Of a DNA stretch of 64,000 nt, positions 34,689 to 42,947 are shown piece after piece (within the stretch, counting starts at the first letter, position 1; each line of letters starts with the position of its first letter). The notes under the pieces were generated by a model. It ran no database searches, was not told the DNA's origin, and saw only the letters and a program-made list of their open reading frames with translations. This DNA comes from DAIOEK01 sp963828285 (GTDB lineage Bacteria > Chloroflexota > Anaerolineae > Anaerolineales > Anaerolineaceae): NCBI GenBank assembly GCA_963828285.1, contig CAWHEB010000008.1:1-64000 (forward strand). The letters are read 5' to 3'. The translations under genes and the position numbers were made by a program.

Positions 34689-36476
34689 ATGGAAGAACAA
34701 TACGAAGAAAGCAAGTTGTACCGCATCCGGCACTCTGCCGCGCATGTGATGGCGCAGGCAGTGGTCGAGATGTTCCCTGAAGGGAAAGTGACCATTGGTC
34801 CGCCCATCGAGGACGGTTTTTATTACGATTTCGATCTCCCGCGTCCATTGACGCCGGAAGATTTGGAGAAAATTGAGAAGCGCATGCGCCAGGTGATCTC
34901 AGCCCATCATCCCTTTCGTCCGCAAGGAAGTCAGCGCGGATGAAGCCGAAAGTCATCTTCAAAGACCAGCCTTTCAAGATCGAGCTGATCGAGGGTTTGG
35001 AACACGGCGGGATGGATGAATACGGCAATGCGATCAAAGAAAAACCGGTCATATCGACCTATACGCATGATACTTTCACCGACCTTTGCCGCGGTCCGCA
35101 TGTGGAAAACACCGGGCAGATCAACCCCTCCGCGTTCAAATTGATGAGCGTGGCAGGGGCATACTGGCGCGGCGATGAGAAACGTCCCATGCTGCAGCGC
35201 ATCTACGGAACCGCCTGGGAAAATCCCAAGCAGTTGGAAGAATACCTGTGGAAGCTGGAAGAAGCCAAAAAACGGGATCATCGCAAGCTGGGCAAGGAAC
35301 TGGGATTGTTCTACTTCTCCGATGACGTCGGTCCCGGGCTGCCGCTGTTCACCCCCAAGGGTGAGATGATGCGGCATCTGATGGAATCCTATGTCCGCGA
35401 TGTGCAAACCCGCTATGGTTTCCAGCATGTCTGGACGGGCAATCTGGTCAAGGAAGATCTCTACAAGAAATCCGGGCATTACGATAATTACAAGGATGTC
35501 ATGTTCCCGCCCATGGTGGATGAGAACATCAGCTTCCGGCTTGAAACCGATGAACTGCCCCAGCCATATGACCCTCTTCAAAGAGATGGGGCGGCACTCC
35601 TACCGCGAACTGCCGATGCGTTTTGCGGAGTTTGCCACGCTGTACCGCTACGAAAAAACCGGTGAATTGAGCGGACTCACCCGGGTCCGTGCGCTTACCC
35701 AGGACGACTGCCATACCTTCTGCACCCCGGACCAGATCGAAAGTGAATTTTCGCTGGATCTGCAGGTGATCAAAGAAGTACTACAGCGCTACAAGTTCGT
35801 CGATTACAAGGTGCGTCTCTCCCTGCGTGGAGAGGGCGGCAAATATGTCCAGGATCCCGAGAAATGGGATCTGGCAGAGGATGCCCTACGCAAAGCACTG
35901 ATCGCGAATAAAGTGGAGTTTTATGAAGCCACCGGTGAAGCCGCATTCTACGGTCCAAAAGCGGACTTTATGGCACGGGATGTTCTGGGACGCGAATGGC
36001 AGCTATCCACCATTCAGGTGGATTTCATCCAGCCGTCCAGATTAGGCTGCGCCTATATCGCAGAAGACGGTCAGGAACACACCCCGGTCGTGCTGCACCG
36101 TGCTGTCACCGGAACGACCGAACGCTTCCTGGGTGTCATCATCGAACACTTCGCCGGAGCTTTCCCGGTTTGGTTAAGCCCGGTGCAGGCAGTGATCATC
36201 CCCATTGCAGATCGTCACCTGGACTATGCCCGGGATGTTGAGAAACAACTCAAAGCAGCCGGTCTGCGTGTGGAATTGGATGAACGCGCTGAGAGGATGA
36301 ACTCGAAGATCCGCGACGCGCAGAAGCAAAAAATCCCCTATATGCTTGTGATCGGCGACAACGAACAGGCGGATGGGAAGGTGGCCTTGCGTCTACGGAA
36401 CGGTGAAAATCCCGGTCCGATGACTTTGGAAGAGTTTGAATTGCTGTCGAATCGCGATATCGAAAAGGGTGATTAA
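34689..36476 (+). CDS. thrS: Threonyl-tRNA synthetase without TGS domain, interrupted by three one-base frameshifts
   Basis: This essential class II synthetase attaches threonine to tRNA-Thr. It begins directly with the editing domain (RIRHSAAHVMAQAVVEMFPEGKVTIGPPIEDGFYYDF); the usual N-terminal TGS domain of about 60 residues is absent, and the sequence upstream is leader, not coding. Three extra bases break the gene: near 34915 (restores HPFVRKEVSADEA), near 34947 (restores DEAKVIFKDQPF) and near 35543 (restores LKPMNCPSHM). Downstream the catalytic core (RYEKTGELSGLTRVRALTQDDCHTF, GREWQLSTIQVDF) and anticodon-binding domain (LDERAERMNSKIRDAQKQKIPYMLVIGD) are intact. Three breaks in an essential gene that keep all motifs indicate sequence errors. 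Confidence 0.9.
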
Positions 36477-36554
36477 TCTCATCCAGAAGATTCTTTGTTG
36501 AATACGAATTGTTGACGATTTCAAGCAGACTCATGGTATTATCCTACAGATTAA

Positions 36555-36606
36555 ACCGGTTCACCGAACCGGTATTTAGATATAATCGCTCAAAATAGGA
36601 GGCGCT
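36555..36606 (+). promoter_or_regulatory. infC promoter and ribosome-binding region
   Basis: It contains a perfect palindrome ACCGGTTC-ACC-GAACCGGT (36555-36573), a perfect -10 TATAAT (36581-36586) and the Shine-Dalgarno AGGAGG (36597-36602), four bases before the ATC proposed as the infC start. A second promoter candidate is TTGACG (36512-36517) with TATTAT (36537-36542). The palindrome sits where the -35 of the nearer promoter would be, so it could be an operator or a leader hairpin. Confidence 0.55.
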
Positions 36607-37203
36607 ATCAGTACAATCAATTTTCGGGTCAATGATGCAATTCGAACAGCTCAGGTGCGGGTAATTGGACCAAATAACGAGAATGTGGGCATTGTAGATA
36701 CCTATGTCGCACTTCGTATGGCACGGGATGCCGAACTGGACCTGGTGGAAGTAGCACCAAATTCGGAACCACCCGTATGCCGGATCATGGACTTTGGCAA
36801 ATTTCAATTTGAACATGAAAAGAAAGAGCGTGAAGCTCGCAAGAACCAGACAAAGATTGAAGTCAAAGAGATCCGATTACGTCCAAAGACGAACACCGCC
36901 CATCGTGGATTCAAAACCCAGGATGCCCGAAGATGGTTAATGGACGGGATGAAGGTTCGAGTATCCATCAAGTTCCGCGGTCGCGAAATCACTTACCCTG
37001 AATTAGCGCTCGAAGACCTGAAAGAGATCGCTGAAGAGCTCGCCGACGTCGGTGTGGTTGAACAAACCCCAGCACTTGAAGGAAAAATGATGGGAATGAC
37101 CCTGTCACCCATCAAATTTGCCAAGAAAAAAGCTGAGCCAACCGCAGCCCCCGCTCCTGCTGCTGCACCTGCAGCCGCTGCCAGCGAACCAGTGAAAGAA
37201 TAA
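36607..37203 (+). CDS. infC: Translation initiation factor IF-3, apparent ATC start
   Basis: IF-3 binds the 30S subunit and checks start-codon pairing. The family sequence begins upstream of the first usual start codon: INFRVNDAIRTAQVRVIGPNNENVGI matches the IF-3 N-terminus, and the in-frame GTG at 36655 would cut off about 16 conserved residues. No ATG, GTG or TTG precedes it in frame; ATC at 36607, four bases after AGGAGG, is the best start. A rare start codon is known for infC (AUU in Escherichia coli) and lets IF-3 repress its own synthesis. The C-terminal end carries an Ala/Pro tail (AAPAPAAAPAAAAS). It leads the conserved infC-rpmI-rplT operon. Confidence 0.88.
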   Translation: MSTINFRVNDAIRTAQVRVIGPNNENVGIVDTYVALRMARDAELDLVEVAPNSEPPVCRIMDFGKFQFEHEKKEREARKNQTKIEVKEIRLRPKTNTAHRGFKTQDARRWLMDGMKVRVSIKFRGREITYPELALEDLKEIAEELADVGVVEQTPALEGKMMGMTLSPIKFAKKKAEPTAAPAPAAAPAAAASEPVKE

Positions 37204-37257
37204 ACATTCTCGCTTGAGAGTGATGTTCTGCTAATTTTTATTGAGAGGAGTAATGCT

Positions 37258-37494
37258 GTGCCCCGTAAGCTTAAAATCGGTAAGTTGAAGATGAAGACCC
37301 ACAAGGCTACCTCAAAACGGTTCCGTCTCACAGGGTCTGGCACGCTCGTGCGTACCAAAGGTGGCAAAAGCCATCTGCGCCGCCGCACTTCAGATCGCGT
37401 GAAAGCGCAATTATCTGAAATGCAGGTTGTTCAAGGTGCAGGTACCATCAAGCGCGTCCGCCGTCTGGCTCCTTATTTAAAGAAAAAGGCCTAG
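37258..37494 (+). CDS. rpmI: Ribosomal protein bL35
   Basis: This 78-residue basic protein matches bL35 over its whole length (PRKLKIGKLKMKTHKATSKRFRLTGSGTL). It has a GTG start 54 bases after infC behind GAGAGGAG. It belongs to the large ribosomal subunit and lies between infC and rplT in the classic operon. Confidence 0.96.
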   Translation: MPRKLKIGKLKMKTHKATSKRFRLTGSGTLVRTKGGKSHLRRRTSDRVKAQLSEMQVVQGAGTIKRVRRLAPYLKKKA

Positions 37495-37620
37495 TCGGTT
37501 CTGTCGTTTCCCCATTTGGGGAGTTCGTATTCAGAAGTACAATCTGCATCTGTTGGGTGTGCGCAACTGGTTGGAAAGGTTCAATCAACCGACGTCCAGG
37601 GGAATGCAAAGGAGTAATTT

Positions 37621-37971
37621 ATGGCTCGTGTAAAGGGTGGACCACAAGGTCACCTGCGTCACCAAAAAGTTCTTAAGCTCAATAAAGGCTACCGCGGATC
37701 CAAACATCAGCTTTTCCGCCGAGCAAATGAAGCCATGCTCAAAAGCATGTTCTACGCTACCCGGGATCGCCGTGTCCGGAAACGCGATTTGCGCCGTCTT
37801 TGGATTTTGCGCATCAATGCAGCAGCCCGTTTGAATGGTCTGACCTACAGCCGATTTATCTTCGCGATGAAAAAAGCTTCCATCATGATCAATCGAAAAA
37901 TGCTGGCTGATCTCGCTGTACGCGATCCTCAGGCTTTTACCGCAGTTGTCGAAAAGGCCAAAGCAGCATAA
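37621..37971 (+). CDS. rplT: Ribosomal protein bL20
   Basis: This 116-residue protein is bL20 (MARVKGG, KGYRGSKHQLFRRANEA, RLWILRINAAARLNGLTYSRF). bL20 is needed for large-subunit assembly and in several bacteria represses its own operon by binding the leader. A 126-base gap precedes it. ATG 37621 follows AAAGGAG. A terminator ends the operon. Confidence 0.97.
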   Translation: MARVKGGPQGHLRHQKVLKLNKGYRGSKHQLFRRANEAMLKSMFYATRDRRVRKRDLRRLWILRINAAARLNGLTYSRFIFAMKKASIMINRKMLADLAVRDPQAFTAVVEKAKAA

Positions 37972-37990
37972 CTCAAATACTTCTCAAGCA

Positions 37991-38022
37991 TCCGGGCAGA
38001 TTACTCTGCCCGGTTTTTATTT
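37991..38022 (+). terminator. Rho-independent terminator of the infC operon
   Basis: CCGGGCAGA with TCTGCCCGG and a 4-nt loop, then a T-run, 20 bases after rplT. It abuts the stop codon of the convergent histidine kinase gene. Confidence 0.9.
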
Positions 38023-39706
38023 AATTATTTTCCACCTGTGTCTCTGAAATCGTCACCCGGATCCGCGTTCCTTCACCAGGATTTGAAAGAATGTGAAAGG
38101 TTCCGCCGACCATTTCTGCCCGTTCCTTCATCCCCAATATCCCGTAATGCCCACTGTGAGAGAGTTCGGACAGTTTATTGGGTAATTCAAATCCTGATCC
38201 ATTATCCTGAATGAGCAATTCGACGGAATGTTCGTCGAATCTGAGTTGGATCGTGGTCCGGGTTGCTTTTGCGTAGCGGATGCTGTTCGTCACCGCGTGC
38301 TGCGCGATCCGATACATAGCCATTTCCTGATCAATGTGTAACCGCACCGGTTCGCCAACCTGGCTAACCTCAACGGTTTGCTGGCTGGATACTTCATTCG
38401 CCAGCATCTCGAGAGCGGGATACAATCCTACATCTTCCAGATAAGGCGGTCGCAAACCGCGGATGATCCCGCGGAGTTTATCAATCACTTTTTGTGCTTC
38501 AGAAGTCAACAGCTTTGATTTTTGCGAAGAGGTAGTCTGTAAAGCCTGCTTAAGGGCGATCGTATCCTGAAGGGCATCATCATGCAGATCGAGGGCGATC
38601 TGCTTCCGCTCTGCTTCAACCCCTGCCGTCATCGCGCCCACATATTCCTGAAGATCCGCCCGGGCTTCATCCATTTTTTCTGTCGTTTCCTGCAATACGG
38701 ATTGAAGCGTGCTGATTTCGCTGATCCCGCCCACTGGCACAGACAATGCCGTCCGATCACCTTCACCCAATTTGCGGGCGCTTTCCTGAAGCCGGGTCAA
38801 AGGTAGAACGATCTGCCGGTAACCCGCGAATAACCCTGCTACTGCTGCCAGTAGTAACGGGATCAGGATCAAAGGTAACGATTGGGTCAGTTCGAGCGAG
38901 GTGTTCGTTACATCTATCCAGGCTTCGTCTGTGACCAACACCCAATTTGCGGGTTCGATTGGTTCATAAGCGATCACATGCGAACCATGGTCACCCAGAT
39001 GCAGCATACCCGAGGGATAAATCACTCCCTCCCCACCCGATAGCGCGGTCAGGATGCTTTCATGGTAGAGGTTATGGTCACTCGGTTGTGCAGTCCCCGT
39101 TTCATAGATAATTTTATGATCCGCATCATAGACCTGAACCACCATATTTTCTGATCGAAATGTCTCTCCGAGAACCCGGGTAAAGAATGGTTTCAAACTA
39201 AGTCCGGCAACGACAACCGTGTTTGAATCAGCTTGAATACCAAACCAGATGGAATTTTGTCCCAGATCACCGTTCAGTTGATAAGCGATCGCATCGGTGG
39301 ATTGACCGGAAAGTAATCCACAAAGAGATTTCCCAATTTGTATGATTGATTCGGTTGACTCGTTGGAATTGACCTCGGCGAGTGTTTGATCTGTGCAGTT
39401 TAAGGATGCAAATCCCCGATCAAAGGCATCCAGAAATAAAGAATCATGATTACCGGCAGAATATCTGATCAGGTCCTGCTGGTAGCGGATAAATTCATTC
39501 TGGATCGCTGAAGTTGCGGAATGAACTGCTCTTAAATTTCGGTCTCCCACCAATTCAAGCATGGATTGGTGGTGGAGTGATTGACTATAGATCACGATGA
39601 TGATCAACAGGACGATTAATGGCAAAATGAAATAAACCGCCAACCGCGGAATAAAACTGGATTGCAATGGGCTCTTTTTAATTGGGAGTGACATTATTCG
39701 ATCCAT
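38021..39706 (-). CDS. Membrane sensor histidine kinase (NarL/HisKA_3 type)
   Basis: This 561-residue kinase has an N-terminal membrane segment (about 18-42), an extracellular sensor domain of about 230 residues, a second membrane segment (about 275-297), a HAMP domain (LPLTRLQESARKLGEGDRTAL), a HisKA_3 domain with the phospho-accepting His in ERKQIALDLHDDALQD (about 375), and an ATPase domain (N-box HAVTNSIRYA, G1 IQDNGSGFELP, G2 GILGMKERAEMVGG). The sensor resembles Cache-type domains. It overlaps the upstream response regulator by 29 bases, so the two form one two-component system. The signal is unknown. Confidence 0.9.
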   Translation of the reverse strand: MDRIMSLPIKKSPLQSSFIPRLAVYFILPLIVLLIIIVIYSQSLHHQSMLELVGDRNLRAVHSATSAIQNEFIRYQQDLIRYSAGNHDSLFLDAFDRGFASLNCTDQTLAEVNSNESTESIIQIGKSLCGLLSGQSTDAIAYQLNGDLGQNSIWFGIQADSNTVVVAGLSLKPFFTRVLGETFRSENMVVQVYDADHKIIYETGTAQPSDHNLYHESILTALSGGEGVIYPSGMLHLGDHGSHVIAYEPIEPANWVLVTDEAWIDVTNTSLELTQSLPLILIPLLLAAVAGLFAGYRQIVLPLTRLQESARKLGEGDRTALSVPVGGISEISTLQSVLQETTEKMDEARADLQEYVGAMTAGVEAERKQIALDLHDDALQDTIALKQALQTTSSQKSKLLTSEAQKVIDKLRGIIRGLRPPYLEDVGLYPALEMLANEVSSQQTVEVSQVGEPVRLHIDQEMAMYRIAQHAVTNSIRYAKATRTTIQLRFDEHSVELLIQDNGSGFELPNKLSELSHSGHYGILGMKERAEMVGGTFHILSNPGEGTRIRVTISETQVENN

Positions 39707-40385
39707 CGATCAGAATGGAGACCTGATCGTCATTGATGGCGATGTATCCCAATTTGACAGCTTTCAAAACTGCTTCAGTCCGGCTGCTGCTGTTTAGCTT
39801 TGTAAAAATGTTTGCCAGATGATTCTGGACCGTACGGCTGCTGATGGATAAATGTGCAGCAATTGCTTTGTTCGTCAGCCCGCCAGCAGCAGCAGCCAAA
39901 ACCTGGATCTCCCGATCGGATAGAACACCTTTTTGCGGATTGATTTCCATATCATAAGCATCACCGCGAATATTACTTGACTGATAGATCAGCTGATCCA
40001 CTACTGTTTTTCCCTGAAATACATCCAGGACCGCGGCAATGATCTCCTCAGGTTCGGCAGTCTTCAGCACATACCCATTGGCGCCTGCCTGCAGCAACGC
40101 TTGCACATAAGGCGGATCATCATAAGCTGTCAAGATCAGGATTCCCACTTTATTCCCACTGATACGCAGTTTTTTTGTTGTCTCGATGCCATTCAGGACC
40201 GGCATTTGAATATCCAGCACAAGCACGTCTGGAGAATGACCCGCGACCATTTGAATGGCTTCTGCACCATTTTGAGCTTCCCCGATCACCTGTATCCTTT
40301 TGGATGAATCAAGGAATTGACGAATCCCTGCCCGGACCAGCTTGTGATCGTCTGCCAGCAGAACACGGATGGGTTTATTTTGCAT
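39678..40385 (-). CDS. NarL/FixJ-family response regulator
   Basis: This 235-residue regulator has a receiver domain (acidic pair LLADDHKLVRAG, phospho-acceptor Asp in PDVLVLDIQMPVLNG, signature Lys in NGYVLKTAEPEE) and a C-terminal LuxR-type HTH (LSDREIQVLAAAAGGLTNKAIAAHLSISSRTVQNHLANIFTKL). It should be phosphorylated by the co-encoded HisKA_3 kinase. It is the first gene of the pair. Its targets are not visible here. Confidence 0.93.
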   Translation of the reverse strand: MQNKPIRVLLADDHKLVRAGIRQFLDSSKRIQVIGEAQNGAEAIQMVAGHSPDVLVLDIQMPVLNGIETTKKLRISGNKVGILILTAYDDPPYVQALLQAGANGYVLKTAEPEEIIAAVLDVFQGKTVVDQLIYQSSNIRGDAYDMEINPQKGVLSDREIQVLAAAAGGLTNKAIAAHLSISSRTVQNHLANIFTKLNSSSRTEAVLKAVKLGYIAINDDQVSILIDGSNNVTPN

Positions 40386-40438
40386 GCTCTAATTGTATGC
40401 GGAAAAGAAAGGAATTAATAAATTGAGATGGATCGTCC

Positions 40439-42160
40439 TTAGACATCCATCCATTGGTAAAGGACACCGTCGGAGAATCCACGCGAACGGTAATAAACCC
40501 GGGTGCCGACCGCGGAGATGACAGCCAGACGTTTAAGATGGTTTTCGCGGGTGATTCGTATTGCTTCTGCGATCAACCTGGTCCCGAGTCCCACATGTTG
40601 GGCTGCGCCGGTTTGATCCTTCCCCACCGCCAGAGATTGTCCATAGACATGGATCTCGCGGATGATGGCTGCTCCACGGAGATCAGGGAGTTCCTGGTCG
40701 CGCCTCGGATCGGTGATCACCGGTAATGACAACCGCAGATACCCTGCTACCCGATCTTCTGGAGTGACAAATGATAAAAAGTGTTCAGTCGTGGAGGATT
40801 CGCCTTGAATTTCGATGGGATGATATACAAGATCATCAATCCGCAATGTTTCAATATCCACATTCCCGCCTTTGACCTCACGGCAGCGCAGACATTGGCA
40901 GGTGGTTCCCCGCTTGGCCATTTCAAGCAGAGCGTCTTGCCGAAGACTTGTCCGGCGGTTACCCTCCACTACATGGGTGCTGGGAATATCCCGAATCACC
41001 CGGTTTACACGGCAGTATCTGGGGATGGTTGCTTTAACATCCGCTAATAGCTGCACCAACTGTTGTTCGGTGTAAGGGGTGTACTCTCCACGCTGCCAGA
41101 TGGTGAACAGTTCGGTATCCTCGAGCAACTGGGTGGGATAGATCTTGATCTCATCCGGGCTCAAGCCACCATTTCCGGTAATATCGCTCCACATTTTGGT
41201 AAAGTCCGCAACGTCACTTTCCGGAGTAGCACCCAACAGGTTCGGCATCCAGTGCAAGACCACTTTATAGCCAGCGGATCTTGCCCTATTGACAGACATG
41301 GCAGTCTCTTTGTTGGTATGTCCGCGTTTGTTTAATGCAAGTATGTGGTCATCCAGGGATTGCGCTCCCATTTGCAGTTTGGTTGCACCGAGAGAACGCA
41401 GCCAGGCGAGTTCAGGATAGGTGATCTCATCCGGGCGTGTCTCAAGGACCAAACCCACATTGCGATGGGCCGAATTTTCGTTGATCTCATGCTGCTGTTT
41501 TAATGCCTCGTCCGAGATCTGATATTCCGGCGGAGGGGCAGCAGCGGGCTCTTTCTTCGCGGTCTCGACATCCGCATCCACCCCCGGTTCAGGAGGCAAA
41601 TTCATTTGGTTCAAAGCCTGATAACACTGCTCCACGAACCAGTGCTGGTATTTGCGGGGATACGCGGTAAATGTTCCGCCCAGGATCAAAAGTTCGATCT
41701 TGTCCGTGGGATGTCCGACAGCGCGGAGTGCCTGTAATCTGCGGGTGATCTGCAGGTATGGATCAAAATGGTTCTGCAGCGCTCTGCGGGCGCCCGGTTC
41801 ATCGGAGAGGTAACTCTTCGGCTGACATACTTCCGATGGGCAGAAGATGCACTTCCCGGGGCAGGGATAAGGGCTGGTTAGGACAGTGACGGTGGTGACG
41901 CCTGACAAGGTCCGCACCGGTTTCATGCGGATCTTTGTCAGTAATTCTTCATCCTGTTCCCACTCTCCAGAATCAACGAGATCTTTATAAGCGTGGACCA
42001 GAATATGCTTGGCAACATGTCCGCCTTCAACTGGCGGATTATGACGGATCGCTTCCAATACCGGAGTACCTAAACGGATCTCCTCAAGGATTTTCCTTGC
42101 AAGGATGGTTTTCTCGGCGGTGTATTCCCTTTTTTCCAACCAGGATTTTGGATCGACCAT
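40439..42160 (-). CDS. elp3: Elp3-type tRNA wobble-uridine modification enzyme (radical SAM plus GNAT)
   Basis: This 573-residue protein joins a radical SAM domain and a GNAT acetyltransferase domain, the signature of Elp3. The cluster motif is C100xxxC104xxC107 (YPCPGKCIFCP), followed by the family region SYLSDEPGARRALQNHFDPY. The acetyl-CoA domain is at the C-terminus (GLGTRLIAEAIRITRE...YYRSRGF). Known Elp3 proteins make 5-carboxymethyluridine at tRNA position 34 from acetyl-CoA; a lone bacterial homologue from Dehalococcoides has been used in structural work. ATG 42160 has a GGAAG site; the longer frame overlaps the divergent gene. The neighbour is a Trm9-like methyltransferase. Confidence 0.92.
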   Translation of the reverse strand: MVDPKSWLEKREYTAEKTILARKILEEIRLGTPVLEAIRHNPPVEGGHVAKHILVHAYKDLVDSGEWEQDEELLTKIRMKPVRTLSGVTTVTVLTSPYPCPGKCIFCPSEVCQPKSYLSDEPGARRALQNHFDPYLQITRRLQALRAVGHPTDKIELLILGGTFTAYPRKYQHWFVEQCYQALNQMNLPPEPGVDADVETAKKEPAAAPPPEYQISDEALKQQHEINENSAHRNVGLVLETRPDEITYPELAWLRSLGATKLQMGAQSLDDHILALNKRGHTNKETAMSVNRARSAGYKVVLHWMPNLLGATPESDVADFTKMWSDITGNGGLSPDEIKIYPTQLLEDTELFTIWQRGEYTPYTEQQLVQLLADVKATIPRYCRVNRVIRDIPSTHVVEGNRRTSLRQDALLEMAKRGTTCQCLRCREVKGGNVDIETLRIDDLVYHPIEIQGESSTTEHFLSFVTPEDRVAGYLRLSLPVITDPRRDQELPDLRGAAIIREIHVYGQSLAVGKDQTGAAQHVGLGTRLIAEAIRITRENHLKRLAVISAVGTRVYYRSRGFSDGVLYQWMDV

Positions 42161-42180
42161 TTTTCTACTTCCGTAACGGC

Positions 42181-42186
42181 TATAAT
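42181..42186 (+). promoter_or_regulatory. -10 box of the Trm9-like gene, possibly leaderless
   Basis: TATAAT lies in the 33-base space between the divergent Elp3 and methyltransferase starts. It ends only seven bases before the ATG at 42194, so transcription would begin at or next to the start codon. No Shine-Dalgarno sequence is seen. Confidence 0.5.
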
Positions 42187-42193
42187 TAGCCCA

Positions 42194-42943
42194 ATGAACT
42201 CTGATACTGCCCATAAATTGGTACAGCTCAACCGTCAATTTTACCAGAGCTGTGCCTCATCCTTCTCACTGACCCGCCACCACGTACAACCCGGCGTCCA
42301 CAGAGTCATCTCGGAGATTATCGATCAGGATCCAGGGGAAAGCAGAGAACTGCTTGATATTGGCTGCGGCAATGGGGATCTTATCGCCGCGCTGGCAGAG
42401 GGAAAATTTCATGGGTCTTATGTGGGTATCGATTTTTCCGCGCCATTGATGGCGCAAAACGATTTCGAAACCTTTAACATACGGTTTCCATATCAATTTC
42501 AAGAAATAGATCTGACTGATCCCCATGCAATGGATATCCTCCCTGAATTTCATTTTGATGTGGGTGTATGCTTCGCGGTGATGCATCATCTTCCGGGGGA
42601 GGAGATGCGAACCAATTTCATCAGGCAAGTGCACCGACTCATCAAACCTGGCGGATTCTTCGTCGTATCTGTCTGGCAGTTTTTACGGTCTCCGCGCCTG
42701 AGTAACCGGGTTCTACCCTGGGAGAAATTCGGCTTTCAGAGATCCGATATGGATGAAAATGATTATCTGCTGGACTGGCGCGCCCAACCCGGCGAAACCG
42801 GAATTCGTTATGTTCATCATTTCACTGAAGAAGAACTCACCCAACTGGTCGGTTCATCCGGATTTACTCTGCGCGACAAATTCGATTCAGACGGCAAGGA
42901 AGGAAATCTGAGCATTTATCAAGTGTGGCAGAAATCCGTCTGA
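42194..42943 (+). CDS. Trm9/ALKBH8-like SAM-dependent methyltransferase
   Basis: This 249-residue class I methyltransferase follows the plan of Trm9 and the ALKBH8 methyltransferase domain. An N-terminal FYQSCASSFSLTR resembles their Y..IA..FS.TR. The SAM motif is LLDIGCGNGD (53-61). FDVGVCFAVMHHLPGEEMR matches their F-D-x-x-x-S-I-A-V-x-H-H-x-S-T-x-E-R-R block, then IKPGGFFVVSVW, and near the end RYVHHFTEEELTQLVGSSGF parallels RYYHLYREGEL. Trm9 methylates cm5U34 of tRNA to mcm5U. It is head-to-head with elp3, which should make cm5U. Function is inferred from this similarity and context; the wider family also contains other methyltransferases. Confidence 0.72.
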   Translation: MNSDTAHKLVQLNRQFYQSCASSFSLTRHHVQPGVHRVISEIIDQDPGESRELLDIGCGNGDLIAALAEGKFHGSYVGIDFSAPLMAQNDFETFNIRFPYQFQEIDLTDPHAMDILPEFHFDVGVCFAVMHHLPGEEMRTNFIRQVHRLIKPGGFFVVSVWQFLRSPRLSNRVLPWEKFGFQRSDMDENDYLLDWRAQPGETGIRYVHHFTEEELTQLVGSSGFTLRDKFDSDGKEGNLSIYQVWQKSV

Positions 42944-42947
42944 TGTC

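Noticed and set aside
34689..36476. Programmed +1 frameshifting as the cause of the recurrent breaks
   Set aside because: Six unrelated genes with nine sites share no common slippery motif or stop-codon context. Three shifts in one synthetase would be extreme. Insertion-type sequencing error explains the sign bias more simply.
42160..42238. Longer start for Elp3
   Set aside because: It would overlap the divergent methyltransferase gene and has no ribosome site; ATG 42160 has GGAAG before it.
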